The notes: generated by a model from the letters alone, not told the origin. A stretch of 64,000 bases of DNA from Paramecium sonneborni (GCA_905182985.1 CAJJDN010000001.1:630775-694774), one strand, 5' to 3'; positions 12,021 to 24,273 are shown, counted from the stretch's first letter. Translations and numbers: made by a program.

Positions 12021-13112
12021 TCATTTATTCTTTTTTTAAATAATCTAAATAGTTAATAAAATTTACGTCTTCAATTTAATCCAATTATTTTTAATAATTT
12101 TCCCTATATTTCTTTTTTTTCCTTAAATCCTTTTTAATAAAGTCATAATTTTTGAAATTTGGATCAACTTATTTCTTTGCTTCGACTTCAGCTTAATGAT
12201 CTTTTTCCTCAGCTATGCTCAATCCAATAGGCTGGTAACATTCATAATAATAATCATCATCTTATCCTTCCAACATTTTTTTGTGCTTCTTAAGTTTCTC
12301 TATTAAGTATTTTTTGTTAATTTACCTTCTCTCTCTTTTTCTTCTTATTCTTATGTTTGTTTTAATTAATTGTATGTTTTTTAATCAAACTAATTTTTAG
12401 ATAAGTATTCTGTTATATCGAAATTTTTATTTTCAATTTCAACCTACAGCATTTTATTGACATCATCAATATTTGGTTTATTAACTTACTTTGCATCATT
12501 AAAAATATCATCTGATTCTTCATCTTCCATAGTGCTCTAAATAAGTACTTTTTAATCAAATTTATGTCTTTCTTAATATCTCTTAATAGTTAAATTATTA
12601 GTATTGATAATGCTTTCTTTAATCATTTATATAGATTTTTCATCAAAAATAACTTATATTGGATCATCACCATCTTAATTATATTTTTTTGTAAAAAATT
12701 AAGGCAAAGAGATTCCATAATTTGGATCTGTGTCATATTTATAAATAAAAGTCATAGTATTTTTTAATGGAGTAATTTGATTCTTATTTGATAAAAATGC
12801 TTCTATTTTGATTGCCATTGGATGTGTTGCCTTTTTGGGTATTTTTTCTTTGGCAGATGTTAAATCTTTTTTAATTTTAGCAATCAAATTAGACTTATCT
12901 TCAATTTTATTTAAAGTGTTTGATTAAGGTTGTTCTATCAAAGAATAATCTAATCCATTTATTTTAATATCTTTCTCAAATCCTTCTAATTCTACATATT
13001 CTCCTTTCTTAACTTCACCTCTAATACCTTTTCTTCTTTCTTCAGCTCTATCTCTATAGTTTTGCTCTTCTAAATTAACATTATTTTCATTATCATCCTC
13101 ATCTTCAAACAT
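12021..13112 (-). CDS. RED/IK family spliceosomal protein
   Basis: The protein is 347 aa with two introns (12045-12066, 22 nt; 12300-12325, 26 nt). The RED N-terminal region is recognisable: NYRDRAEERRKG near residue 19, then KINGLDYSLIEQ, and later a FLSNKNQI...MTFIYKYDTDPNYGIS segment matching the conserved mid-region of human RED. The acidic and Lys/Gln-rich C-terminal half is less conserved. RED is a component of spliceosomal B complexes. It is shorter than the human protein (about 557 aa) because the RED-repeat tract is missing. Its ATG lies only 20 bp downstream of the stop of the Arf-like gene on the same strand. Confidence 0.85.
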
Positions 13113-13132
13113 TAATAATATAAATAAATAAT

Positions 13133-13711
13133 TCAAATAGGTTTCATTTCTTTGCCAAGCCACTCTATACAACTCATTATGTCCTTATATTCTAATGTAC
13201 TTCCTTTAAAGATATTTACTTTTCCAGGCTTATTTCTTTTTAAAATAAGAAAATAAATTTTACTTTAAAAATTCTTAAATCTTGTCAAAAGGATTATCTT
13301 TTCCATAATTATTAACAAAAACTGCAATAGGAGTCTTAATAATAATCAGGTATGTACGTCTTTGAGATCAGTGTCAATCAATATTTTTTCTAATTCTAAT
13401 AATGCCTTTTAGATATCAATATTCCCATCTATAACATAAATCACTCCTTAACTTCCATAAAAGTTTTATCTCCAAAATATTCTTTATCTTTCACTTCCTC
13501 CCATATCAAAAACACATAGAGTGATATTTTTTAATTTGATGTCTATAATTTATAAATCTTCCTTCTTATCTTGATAATTTCCTTAATTTAGAGTTTTGAT
13601 TAGAGCTTAAATCGAATTTATAATTTTACTTGATTTCCCAACTCCATTAAGTCCTAAAATGAGGAGTTTACGCTTTTCTTTAGAAAAGAATTTTTCATGA
13701 TTATTTCCCAT
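13133..13711 (-). CDS. Arf-like small GTPase with atypical switch and G4 motifs
   Basis: The protein is 175 aa, the usual Arf/Arl length, with two introns (13236-13263, 28 nt; 13335-13357, 23 nt). It starts MGNNHEKFFSK, so Gly2 is available for N-myristoylation. The P-loop is GLNGVGKSS. The G3 region is DMGGSERQ, where Arf proteins have WDVGGQ: the aromatic and the catalytic glutamine are replaced. The G4 region is VNNYGKDN rather than NKxD. The C-terminus IEWLGKEM matches the last Arf helix. It probably binds nucleotide at membranes but may not hydrolyse GTP normally; that is inference from residues. No effector can be assigned. Confidence 0.85.
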
Positions 13712-14309
13712 TCTTGATAAAATTATATAGAATTTTTAATAAATCAAGAATTAAATAGAAAATCTAGTCTGAATATTAAATTAACAAACTATAAATAATA
13801 AAACCTAAATATTTCTAATGAACAATAACTTTTTTTCTAAAAAATTACATTATATTATTAATTCTGTCTGTAGAAGAATAAATTAAATACAGATTTTGTA
13901 TAATAATAGAAATCTTTAATAAAATGTTGGATAATTATTTAAATTTATAGAAACTTCAGACTGGAAAGATAAATTTGATATTAACAATATATTTTTTTTT
14001 AAAGTATTAGAATAAAAAAGATAGATTTATATTACAAAAATATTAATATAAAAATCATTATCGACAAGAATGGATGGAATAAGCTTGATGAGTGTTTTTG
14101 AAAGAAACATAATAGCAGATGTAGGAAAACATTGATAGATTCTTTATAATAAAAATAAAAATCTTAAAGATTGATGAAATTTTTATAAAATTCAAAATAA
14201 CAAAATTTTCAAAATTTTGACAAGAGAAATTTACAACATTAAGAAAAAGTAATATCAAAGAAATAAAAGGAAAGAAAAATTAAGTGATTTTTTATTAATA
14301 ATTATTTTA
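13712..14309. other. Intergenic region, possible small gene not resolved
   Basis: About 600 bp between divergent genes. A + frame from an ATG near 13924 reads about 70 codons (KKDRFILQKYQYKNHYRQEW looks coding) and then meets two consecutive TGAs, after which the same frame looks coding again to about 14275. No intron of normal size removes the stops. Either a small gene relic or compositional noise. Confidence 0.3.
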
Positions 14310-16058
14310 ATGATAACCTATAGATTAGCCTTAGCCAGTATTATTTTTTGTTTCATCTATACAATTGTTACTCATATTCATGATTATCACTTGATGATAT
14401 CAAAAAAATTAAAAACAAATTATGTGCCCTTAATGTAAACATATATGATGGATCACACTAATTATAGCAAATTCAAATAATCCTATAATGTATTAATAGT
14501 TTAAATATGAAAGGAAACATCCCTTAATATGATTGAAGAACCAGGTTATTGCATCGAATCAGATACCTTAGTAATAATTTGAGTTAATCTAGAAATTATT
14601 ACATCCAGATATTTTACTTTAGGATAAATATATTTTGAGAGAATTAGACAAAGGAAACTTATAAAGGGAAATAATTAAGTCAAGAATGTTTGATTCTATT
14701 CAAAACATTTAACCTTTACAAAGTATCATAATTGTAAACTTTATTAAGAACCCACCACAAAATTTTAACATAAAATTCCTCCTTAATTATCATATTTTTA
14801 TACTTATAAACCAAGATTATAAGATAATTATCATCTTGGTTAAGGTTTAGGATGTATGTTTTAAAAATTAAATCATATACCTGGACTATATACTTTAACA
14901 AGCAAAAACAGTTTAATATATAATTATGCCAAATACATTTATGATATGAAAAAACGCAATGCTAGTTCATAATGTATAGGAAATGCGTCTTATGTTCCAG
15001 ATACATTAAGATTAAATGTTAAATCTGAATGTTAATCTTTTTTTAAATACTTGAATAAACTCTAAGATGAATATTAGTAGAAAACAAGAGTTTACAATGG
15101 TCCAGATTATTTGCTTAAAACTGATGAACATAGAGGAGAAGGGATAAGATTATTATTTTAAAAACAAATAGAAAATATTACTGAAGTGTATTAAAATGGT
15201 GAGTTATGTGGAAATGTAAGTGAAAAAATTGTAGCTTAAAAATATATCAATTAACCATTTTTATATAAAGGACATAAAATTGAATTTAGAATGTACATAT
15301 ATTTAGCAAGCAGTAAGCCTTTATAATTATATATGTATAAAAGAGCTTTAATTAAAAGATGTGCAAATGAATATAATCCATTATCAGAATCAATACCTGC
15401 TCATATATGTAATACTGCAATAACAGAGAAAAGTCATAAGAATTAAAGTAATGGTGCAGAAAATTAAGAAGAAGATGAAGAAATGTTTATTGATTGGAAT
15501 TTAGAAGGAATTGAAGAATTATTAAAAGAATAAGGTAGAATACCTAAGAATTAAAATTGGCTTTAAGAATATCTTTATCCAAGAATTTATGTTAAAATAA
15601 TTCATACAATAAGAAGTGGATAATACGCATTTTATTAAGATTCTAGATTTTGTGAATTTTTGGCAATTGATTTTCTACTTGATAATGATTTAGATATATG
15701 GCTATTGGAAATCAATTATAACCCTTAAATATTAAGTGTAACACCTGATAGGATTAAAAGAAACTATAAAATGATTGAAGATACAATGGAAATTGCATTT
15801 GCATATTTGAAATCTAAATATAAAAGGATTAAAAAATTTTTAGAGGAAGAGTTAATGAACTATTAATACACTGGAATTAGAATCAGACAAGTCGATTTTA
15901 GAAATCAATTTGGAAAACAATTTAATTAATTATTAGATGATACATAGATTGATTAAGAATTCAGTTTATCGAAAGATAACCTATATTCGCACATTATAGA
16001 TGAAAGCAAATAAGGGAGTGAAAAATACTTTAATTTGATAGATCCTGAATGTATTTGA
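14310..16058 (+). CDS. Tubulin tyrosine ligase-like (TTLL) protein with N-terminal hydrophobic anchor
   Basis: The protein is 558 aa with three introns (14490-14513, 14571-14592, 14723-14748). TTL-domain motifs are in order: YLLKTDEHRGEGIRLLF (ATP-grasp lysine and glycine-rich loop), KYINQPFLYKGHKIEFRMYI (the F-D/E-x-R-x-Y block), a HICNTAIT segment where TTLLs have H-L-T-N, and FLLDNDLDIWLLEINYNPQ (metal/ATP-binding Glu and Asn). TTLLs ligate Tyr, Glu or Gly to tubulin tails; which one this is cannot be told. Unusually, the N-terminus LALASIIFCFIYTIV is strongly hydrophobic, like a signal anchor. It is convergent with the Cys-rich gene, 31 bp apart. Confidence 0.85.
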
Positions 16059-16089
16059 AATAATTCTTGCCAATTTGAGTTTAATAATA

Positions 16090-16905
16090 TCAATAATATA
16101 AAATGATCAACAATAATAGTTGTAGTTAAAGGTAATTTGAATATTGGCATTTCTAACAAATTTTTTCAGGTGTATATATATATGTATATAGTGTATTTTA
16201 TGTACATTCTAAACTATTTAACTAACTTGGGCTATTTGCATTTTAACAAAGTCCATTTATCAATACACAGGGCTATATTGCATTTCTTTGTGCCCCTTCC
16301 CATACATACGTGCAACTGTTAAATGGTAAATTTTAACAAGTTGCCCATGTACATAAATTATTTACAAGTAAACATAAATTTGTATATTATTAACATTATT
16401 ATGCTGATACATTTTCGCATAGTAAATTTTCACATGACGAATTGTTGTTATTCCAATAACAAACACTTCCATAACCAACATTATCAAAACGTATATTATA
16501 CAAAGAATCATTACAATCGATTTCATTTGAATAACTTGAACATTATGTTAATTCACAAGAATTGCCAGAAGATGTTCCACACCTTTTGGATTATTAATAG
16601 CATTGCTGATTTGTTTAACCAGATAATTCTGTGCAATTATTCAATTCTACACATTGTTCATTGTTTAAATAACATCTATCTAATTCTGAACATAAATATA
16701 GAACAGTCTATTCATTAAAATAAGAACAATTGTAATTAAGTACATCAGTGCATTAAAAATCCATGTCAACTTGACAAAATTGACTTGAACTGCATAAGGT
16801 AGTTTCAGTTATCTATTTGCAAGAGCATAATGTAGAATATTGGATTGGAATATTCCAATTTGCTTATGTAAGATAAAAAGGTATCAAAATTAGATAAATT
16901 AACAT
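16090..16905 (-). CDS. Secreted cysteine-rich protein, surface-antigen-like
   Basis: An intronless frame of exactly 272 codons runs from ATG 16905 to TGA 16092-16090 (271 aa). It begins with a signal peptide (MLIYLILIPFYLTQA). The body carries well over 25 cysteines at spacings of a few residues (CSELDRCYL, NNEQCVELNNC, CYWNNNNSSCENLLC), many with Asn and Ser. It ends with a hydrophobic tail (LQLQLLLLIILYY), the layout of a GPI-anchored ciliate surface protein. The Cys-period style resembles Paramecium immobilisation-antigen repeats, but the protein is far smaller than a true i-antigen. Function inferred only from layout. A long standard-code frame on the opposite strand (16323-16718) is its shadow. 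Confidence 0.8.
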
Positions 16906-17093
16906 TTATATTGTATTAATAATAAAATTTACAAACATATATATATATCAAAGTATTTCACAGATTAACTAATTGTAGAAAGAATGTCTGTAGATAAATG
17001 ATTATTATTTTTAATAATTCCTAATCATATTCTAATGAAATCTGATAAAGTAAAATACATTTAATAGTTAAGTAGGAATGATTATTTTATTTA

Positions 17094-18454
17094 ATGGAAA
17101 ACTTGCATCCAGCAAAAGAAATTATTTTGAAAATAGTATCAGAGATTCAAAGACATCATGATTTTATTGATTACATGAATTCAAATACTTAGAAAGATAA
17201 AAAGAATTAATTGTTGAAGCAGTATTACAAAAATGAACCAAATAATTCAATAACCCAAAATATAATTAGAGTGGTTGAATTATAAAACGAATATATTGCA
17301 ATGAAATAGCATTTTTATCATATTTTAGTACATAAATAAAATGTTCCTAATTTATGTGGATATCATGCTACATATAATTTAATACAATGTGTATAAAGTA
17401 TTAAATATAAGTATGAATATAATTCTATTATTTATAGGATTCCACCTTAATTTTATGATATAGCAGCATTTTGGACTTATGTCAAAAGAACATAAGAATT
17501 CTTAAAGTAATATCGTAGTAAATACTAAATGGATTCAACAACATGGCCATGGAGAGATTCTGATATAGAAAATGGTGATTTTGAAAGGACTTATTTGAAA
17601 AGTTGTTTACATGCTAAACCTCTTTTTAAAACAACATTTTAGAATGAAATAATTTAAGACATCAAATATACAGTTACAAACGATACTATTTTTTTTTAAT
17701 ATGGCAATATAGTAAATGGATATAATGAGAGATTAGTTCTTTAAAAGTATTAATAATAAAATCTTAACTTAGAAAATTTGATTAATTCAAGGATTTCCAA
17801 TCTTCAAAGAATGAAGAATTAATACAAACATATATGTTAGGAGTAACAAATCATTGGATTTGTTTTGTAGCTCATAAGAATATATAAGGAACTTAATTTA
17901 TAGTAATGGATTCTAGAAATAGAGATTTCTTTTTATGGAATGAATAATAAATTAGAGATTTCCTATAATAGGATTAATTGGCAAGACCATAGAGAGGGTA
18001 GTAGCCACTAAATTAATTTTATTTAGACCTTTATGAATAAGGAATGAAAGATTTGTAATAGATTATTACACTTTTGATCTCTTGGATTACAGGTTAAACT
18101 AAATTAGAATCATATGTTAGCAATTAAAAAATTAGAGTGTTTTTAAATCCATTGATAGAATTACTAGAAATCTCATAGAATGAATATCTAAATCTAAAAT
18201 TTTGTATTGAGAATGCTGCAAATCTATATTAAATTTTGGCATTGTGGGCTGATCAATACAGAATAACAGTAAGTGAATTTATAGGAAATGCAACAGATAT
18301 CTCATAGATTAATAAGACTTTATTTTTGAAAGCATTAGAATTAGCATAAAATGCACTTGAATTTTAAACAAAGAATGGATTATGGAATTAGTAAAAGCAA
18401 TCTCCATTACATAATATCATAAAATGTTTAAAAATAATAAACTAATCTATCTGA
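17094..18454 (+). CDS. Putative papain-fold cysteine peptidase-like protein
   Basis: The protein is 444 aa after one 26-nt intron (17747-17772). Around residue 85 it has VPNLCGYHATYNLIQ, a Cys in a CGYHA context typical of a catalytic cysteine. Around residue 235 it has VTNHWICFVAHK and FIVMDSRNRDFF, where a His-Trp and an Asp-Ser-Arg-Asn could supply the general base and acid. The Cys-His-Asp order and spacing fit papain-fold deubiquitinase or Josephin/OTU-like enzymes, but I cannot name a family. The remainder is Gln/Leu-rich helix. It lies divergent from the Cys-rich gene, with 188 bp between starts. Peptidase activity is inference. Confidence 0.6.
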
Positions 18455-18557
18455 TATATTTATATATTAATTAAAATATTACATTTATTTCCTCTTTTGA
18501 AGTTTTGAAATATTTCAAATAGAATAATAATATATTTATAAATTAATAAATGGATGA

Positions 18558-19721
18558 TCATATTAATAAATTCATGAAAATCATAATTCCAATCATCAAA
18601 ATAGATCCTGCTAATGGGCATCCATCTTCTTATGGTTCATCAGAATTATTAACAGATTATGTTTAGTCGCATACAATGCATTCTTTTGTATCTTTATTTT
18701 TAACACAATCTATTTCTGAAGTAGCTCCAATAGTTTATGATTAAGCTTCATCTAATAATCTAGAGGATTCTCCAAGAATTCTTGCTCCTGTTGAAGAAAG
18801 AGTTGCATTTGCAGCTATTGTTACAGGAGTCCAAGCAATTTCTACATTAATCAAATATAAAGCATATCCTTTTTAATTAAGCTTTTTTTCTTTTATAGTT
18901 GCTTTTTTAAATAACTTATCTCCTGTAAAATAGATTACAGGATTAGTTAAATAAAAGCCAGATGTTCCTTACTTCGTTAATGTATGTTTTAACCATACTT
19001 GATCATTCAAATATAAATCCATTTTATCTGTTGTTTATGTACATTCTTAATCAGAGCAGAATTACAGAGAACTAGTAGCTGTAGTAATACAATCTCCATT
19101 ACAATTAAGCGTCTATTTTGAAGACAAACTTCCAAAATTAGTTTCAATATTTTTTGTTGTTGTTCTTTCTACTCCAGCAATAAAATCAAAATAGAGAACT
19201 CTTTGTAATAATGTTCCAATTAAGAAATCTAAACTGTAATATCCATAAAATTAAAATTTATTTTCATCTTCTGATAATTACAATTCTTTTACAAAATCTT
19301 TGCTTGGAATTGTGAATTAGAATGCTCTTGTGCTTGAACCATCATTTATGTAATTTAATTTGTATAATGATTCCTCTCTTACAAGATTTTAATTATTTTG
19401 GTATTTAAACAGTTTCAAAGATATGCACGATTATTCATTTTCTCCTTTAGCAATCCCTTTTAATGTTGTATCAGTAAATTTAGGATCTATATAAGTTATA
19501 GTTATATTCAAATCAACAGTGCCATCAATATAACTTGTTGTACCTTTAAATGGGTTTGTTGTAGAGTCACCTAATTTATCTGTAAATTCTTAGCAGTTCT
19601 CAGGATAACATACTCCTTAAACTTAATTACAACCAGCTGGGCATTGACCATTAACAAGTTCACAAGTTGCATTTATTGTATTTATAAGACAAAGCAAGGC
19701 TAATAATGAGAGTATTTTCAT
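18558..19721 (-). CDS. Secreted or membrane-tethered protein of unknown family
   Basis: An intronless frame of exactly 388 codons (387 aa) runs from ATG 19721 to TGA 18560-18558. It starts with a signal peptide (MKILSLLALLCLINTINA), followed by a short Cys cluster (CELVNGQCPAGC, CYPENC). A long Thr/Ile/Asn-rich beta-like region follows, with several N-glycosylation sequons (LNITITY, ANATLSS). A second Cys group (DCVKNKDTKECIVC) comes before a terminal hydrophobic segment (LAGSILMIGIMIFMNLLI). This layout suits a GPI-anchored or single-pass surface protein. No homologue recognised. It is the second surface-type gene within 4 kb. Confidence 0.8.
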
Positions 19722-20280
19722 ATTTAATTTAATTATTGAAAAATTTTCATTTATGATTCCTTGAAATATTATTGAATATTCTATTTAGTTATTTAATGTT
19801 TTAATGTATGAAGTTGAATTTATTTATACTTATATGAATTAAACATTCTAAAACATTAATATTCCAATAAATTTCAAATATCTCTATTATTTATTTTTAT
19901 TATAATTATTTCTCTCATTTATCACTATCTTAAAAATTAAAGTGTTAAAAAAATTCAATTCCCTTAAATTATTTAAATAAACTTAAAAAATTAATTAAAT
20001 CCTAGCAAAACCAATAAATTATCCACTTCCTCACATTATATAAAGAATAATTTTAAAATATATTAAAATCAGATAAGAAAATTATGTAAACTTATTTTAG
20101 TTCAATTATTTATTTTGATAAATTTGCTAAATAAAGATTGATTAGAGAGTTTATAGATATAAATTATATATTAATTCTAAATGTAGATAGAATAACTAAC
20201 GAATATATAAATTTTGAAGCAATTAATATTAAAAAATCTCAATTTTCTAAATTATTCTCTAATTAAATTTTATTTACTTT
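19722..20280. other. AT-rich divergent intergenic region
   Basis: About 560 bp between two divergent starts, one of the longest clean gaps in the window. Nothing coding, no tRNA fold and no repeat was seen. It must contain both promoters, but no motif can be named. Confidence 0.5.
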
Positions 20281-21007
20281 ATGGCCCATTAATTAGGTGT
20301 AATCCAAGAAACATATTAAGATGATCTTTAGGGATTAATTTCTAAACTAGAAACTTAAAACTAACTAATTGATAAAAGAGGATCCATTTTAAAAAAGAGA
20401 AGAGATCTTCTTTTAGGAGTACTTAGAGACTTTCGAGAAGGTGAAACAAAATTATGTGATTCAAAAATTTCATGTAGCACAACATTATATTCATCAATCC
20501 ATGAAGATACAGATCAAATTCAAAAGCTTTAGGATGAGATAGCTCAAAAGGATTAACAAATTTAAGAATTATAAGATTAAATAGAAACACTGTAATAAAA
20601 AATTCAAAGAATATAGATATGCAATGATGAATTGTAATTTGAATTACAAAAGAAACAATCATAATAATCATAATTTGCAAGAGGAAACAAATAAAGTTAA
20701 TCTAGTATAATATACATGAATATTCTTAGTGATTGTGCCTACTTTAACTACTTCTACTGAAAAAGCATAAGCAACAATTAATAAATTTGTATAACCAATT
20801 TCAACAGAATCATTTAAATCAATAGATAACAAAGATCCTAATGCAAAATAAGATTATAGAAAAATGATAAGAAGAATCTCATAGCAAGCTTCTGCTTCAG
20901 CATATATTTTGGCTGTTAAAGGAGATTATACTACATTGCCTGCTGCTTAAGAAGAAATACAAAGTTAGAAAAGTGTAGGATCCCAAAAATCTTTGTCTAA
21001 TAAATGA
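20281..21007 (+). CDS. Coiled-coil protein, unknown
   Basis: The protein is 233 aa with one 25-nt intron (20705-20729). From about residue 70 to 125 it is a continuous Gln/Leu/Ile heptad segment (IQKLQDEIAQKDQQIQELQ), a clear coiled coil. The C-terminal third is Ser/Thr/Gln-rich with RKMIRRISQQASASA and a KSVGSQKSLSNK end. No enzyme motif. It is tail to tail with the PH-like/kinase gene, 38 bp apart. Probably a structural or cytoskeletal partner; that is inference. Confidence 0.75.
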
Positions 21008-21045
21008 TTTAATAATATATTTTTAATATCAAAAAGATTAAAGAA

Positions 21046-22738
21046 TCAAAATTAAGAAGCTGAATGTTATGAGTGATGACTACTATTTTTAAGTTACTAT
21101 GATGTTTCTGTGTGTAATTTTATTGTACGTACAGCTGATAATGGATCTTTCTAATAGAATGTACCTGAGAACTATCCACTACTTCTTTTAGCAGACATAG
21201 ACATCTATTAATAACTTTCATTTAAAATAGAATATTTCTTTAGATCATTAATTTTACAATTTTATTCATCCACTATCTCATTTTAACTATCATATTTAGA
21301 TTCAAGTTCAGCTAAATTTAATTAATAAATAGCATTTTTTATGACTTATTAACCAGTAACTTATATTACTTATGTACTAAACTCACTATTTGAATCTATA
21401 AAAGGATGTTATAATGCTTGAATAGCTGTAATTCTATTCTTTGAATTTTTATTCAACATCTTTTTTAATAAATCCTAGCATATTTTAAACTAAACATACT
21501 AATGATTAATCTGTAATATAATTTCCATCAATAGGTAAATCTAAATCAAGATGACAATGTCTATTTGATCTCAAAACTTCATCAAAATTAGCTCCTAAAA
21601 ATAGACTATGGCCAGTTATTAATTTATAAAATATGCATCCAGCAGAAAATATATCAACTTTACAATTATATTTTGAATCACCCCTTGTATTTAAAACTTC
21701 AGGAGCTACATAACCTGGTGTACCACATTTTGGAAATAAATATCTTTTATAAATTAATTTGAATACTTATCTTATAGTTCTGAAGTTGCAAGTCCAAAGT
21801 CAACTAAAATTAATGATGAATAGTCATTTTTTCTTGCAAACATCAAATTATCAGGTTTTAAGTCTCTATGTATAATCTATAATATATTCAACATACTTAC
21901 TCGGTGAGAATGAAGTATTTATAAATTTGTTAGCATCTTTTTCATAATAATTCTTATACTCTATATTGGTAGTCTTTTCTAAGGAAGAGTCTAATAATTA
22001 ACTATTAAAACTACCTTTGCTTTTTCTAATTCTCCACTTAAATTTAAGCCTTCTAAATATGAAGTGACAACATAAAATGTGCTATCTCCCTCATAAATTT
22101 CACTCAAAACCAAGAAATTATGTTAATATTATGACAATGTTCTTAGAATTTGTATTTCTGATTAAAATGCTTACTAATGTAATATAATATGATTACAATT
22201 CCATTTCCATTTTCTGTAAGCTTCAAAAATGATTTTTCTATTGCTTTTACTGCATAAACTCCTTAATCTAAAATATTTCTTGCACTGTACACCTTAATAT
22301 CTTATTGATAATAATACTTTTGCTGAACTTCCTTTACCAACCTAAAATAAAGGTTAATATAAATCTCCTATTCCTTCATATAATACTTTTCCTGCTAAAA
22401 GTTACTTAAATCTAATCAATTATGATACTAAAAATACTTTAACAAATCCTTTGCTTGTGCATAGACAGCCTTCTTTTTATTTTAATATAGAAATTCAAAA
22501 CTCTCCAATTCCTTTTTACTTTTACGTATCTCCCAGTTTATCTTTGTATCAAGAGACAGTTTAATTCTGTATTTAGGATTTTGGCAATCAGCAGTCTAAA
22601 TTTTAATATTACAATCTCTACTATTCCCATAATAACGATCTCATCGAAAACTGTTATATGATAAGTAACATCTTTAAAAAAGTGTTTTCTTATTCCTAAA
22701 AATTTGAATTTTGCTTCTGTATAGTCAATTGAATCCAT
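21046..22738 (-). CDS. PH-like domain plus CAMK-type protein kinase
   Basis: Eight introns (23-26 nt) give exactly 498 aa. Residues 1-110 form a PH-like module (KFKFLGIRKHFFKDVTYHI, RIKLSLDTKINWEIR, a layout I associate with ciliate kinases). The kinase domain follows: VGKGSSAKVLL, the lysine in YAVKAIEKSF, IIHRDLKPDNLMF, VDFGLATSEL, CGTPGYVAPEVLN and VDIFSAGCIFYKLITG. It is AGC/CAMK-like by the GTPGYVAPE motif. The final 110 residues are Ser/Gln/Asn-rich. All introns preserve conserved motifs, which supports the model. Substrate and lipid specificity are unknown. Confidence 0.9.
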
Positions 22739-23424
22739 TAATTATTGAGTAGGTTTTTATATAAATTATCGAATTGAGATTGACTTAGAACATTAAATAT
22801 CTGAAATATTCATCGTTTTTCTGCTGAACTGACTACTTCATCAAATTTAACAATTATATTTTCAATATACTTTCAAATTTCAATCTCATAGCAGATCTTT
22901 AATATGTTATTTATATTAAGACATTTTAAATAAGCTGGAACAATAAACAGTTAAAAAAAAAAATTGAAATGTATTAAATAAACCCCACTGTTGATCACAA
23001 AATCAATTGAATTTTGCAATTCTATTGAACTCAATTGATATTATTTGTATTTAAAATGAACTATTTTTATTAATTAATCTTGATTAAAAGGGTAACAATA
23101 AATAATTATAAAATTTAATTAATTTTATTAATTTCATAATTTCTTATTACTATTTAAGCAACAATTATGAATAGAAATTCTTGAAAAAATAAAATTGAAA
23201 ATAAAGTATTTTAATTAATTATTTTTAGGAAAAAAACTAAGATTTTCTTTTTTCCTTAATAAATAGTATCTTCCTTCTAATTAAATATTAGAATAATTTA
23301 TTAGTAATATTTGAATAGTTTAAATATAAGATGATACTTAAAGTTCTAATTTTTTTAATAATTCTTCTGTAAAAAATTCTAATTTTTTTTTTAATTATAT
23401 TAGTTAATTTACATCTTATAAACT
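22739..23424. other. AT-rich divergent intergenic region
   Basis: About 690 bp between the kinase start and a small + strand gene. It contains long A/T runs and no frame with coding character. Nothing else seen. Confidence 0.45.
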
Positions 23425-23819
23425 ATGGACCCGTAATTAAATGCTTAATATGATATAACAAGAAAAGATTTACAAGAGTTTATGTAAGAGTGTTGCTAAT
23501 ATTGTATTTCAGAGTATAAAAGAGGCTAAGAAGATGTAATTAAACTTATGTTAAAATATGCATAATAAGTATTAAAAACAATTTAGAGTAGGAAAGTAAT
23601 GGAGACATTAGAAAAATGAACATTAATACTTTATTAAATTATTTAATTGAAAAAAGAAATTAATTAGAGGTCAATGGAAATCGTCCTCTTTAAATAGAGA
23701 ATTAACATACTAATACTGTAAGCAAAAAAACATTAACTTAAAATACATAAAATGAACCTCAAAAGTTTATAGTTATTAATCATGAAAGATTGTAACGAAC
23801 ATTCGAAGAATTAAAATGA
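23425..23819 (+). CDS. Small unknown protein
   Basis: The protein is 123 aa with one 23-nt intron (23569-23591) that keeps the frame exactly. The N-terminal half is helical with a Cys pair (DLQEFMQECCQYC); the middle is Lys/Asn/Leu-rich (MNINTLLNYLIEKRNQLE). The C-terminus ends in RTFEELK-stop. No motif recognised. It precedes DPM2 on the same strand by 144 bp; no functional link is implied. Confidence 0.6.
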
Positions 23820-23963
23820 TTTTTATAATTTTGCGAATTTGAAATCAATTTAGATTAAACGAATACAATCTTAAGGCACTCTTCAAGTCTCTTTATTATT
23901 ATAATACATTTGATAAATTATCTGATTGAAATAAATAATCTTCATTATTTTTTAATTTATATT

Positions 23964-24273
23964 ATGAGAATTTTAGGATTGCTTGCATTAGTCTTAATTG
24001 TTGGATCATATATATATTATTGTTCATGGTTATTACTTAAAGTAAAAATTTTTCATATATAAGCCTTTTCTACCTGAAGATCATTATTCATACTACTATT
24101 TTCCAGATTAGAAATATGTTTATTATTTGCCTTCTTTATTTTTACTTTTAATTTTAGCGACGGTAATGTCTACATTGGGATACATTCTTATTAATTCTGA
24201 AGCCTTTAGTAAACCTTAAGTGCCACCTTGGGTTAAATATGGTTATCAAGGACCAAAAATTCCAAATTTATGA
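23964..24273 (+). CDS. DPM2: DPM2-like regulatory subunit of dolichol-phosphate mannose synthase
   Basis: The protein is 95 aa, the family's usual size, with one 22-nt intron (24042-24063). It has two transmembrane segments: GLLALVLIVGSYIYYCSWLL at the N-terminus and PSLFLLLILATVMSTLGYIL. They are separated by a loop that opens with KPFLPEDH, matching the DPM2 pattern (Y-Y-x-x-W...L-P-F). DPM2 stabilises the catalytic DPM1 in the ER membrane and supports mannose donor supply for N-glycans and GPI anchors. That pathway fits a cell making GPI-type surface proteins such as those at 16-20 kb. Recognition rests on topology and the loop motif. Confidence 0.8.

Noticed and set aside
16323..16718. 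131-codon standard-code frame on the + strand
   Set aside because: It is antisense to the intronless Cys-rich secreted protein, whose signal peptide and Cys pattern are far stronger evidence.
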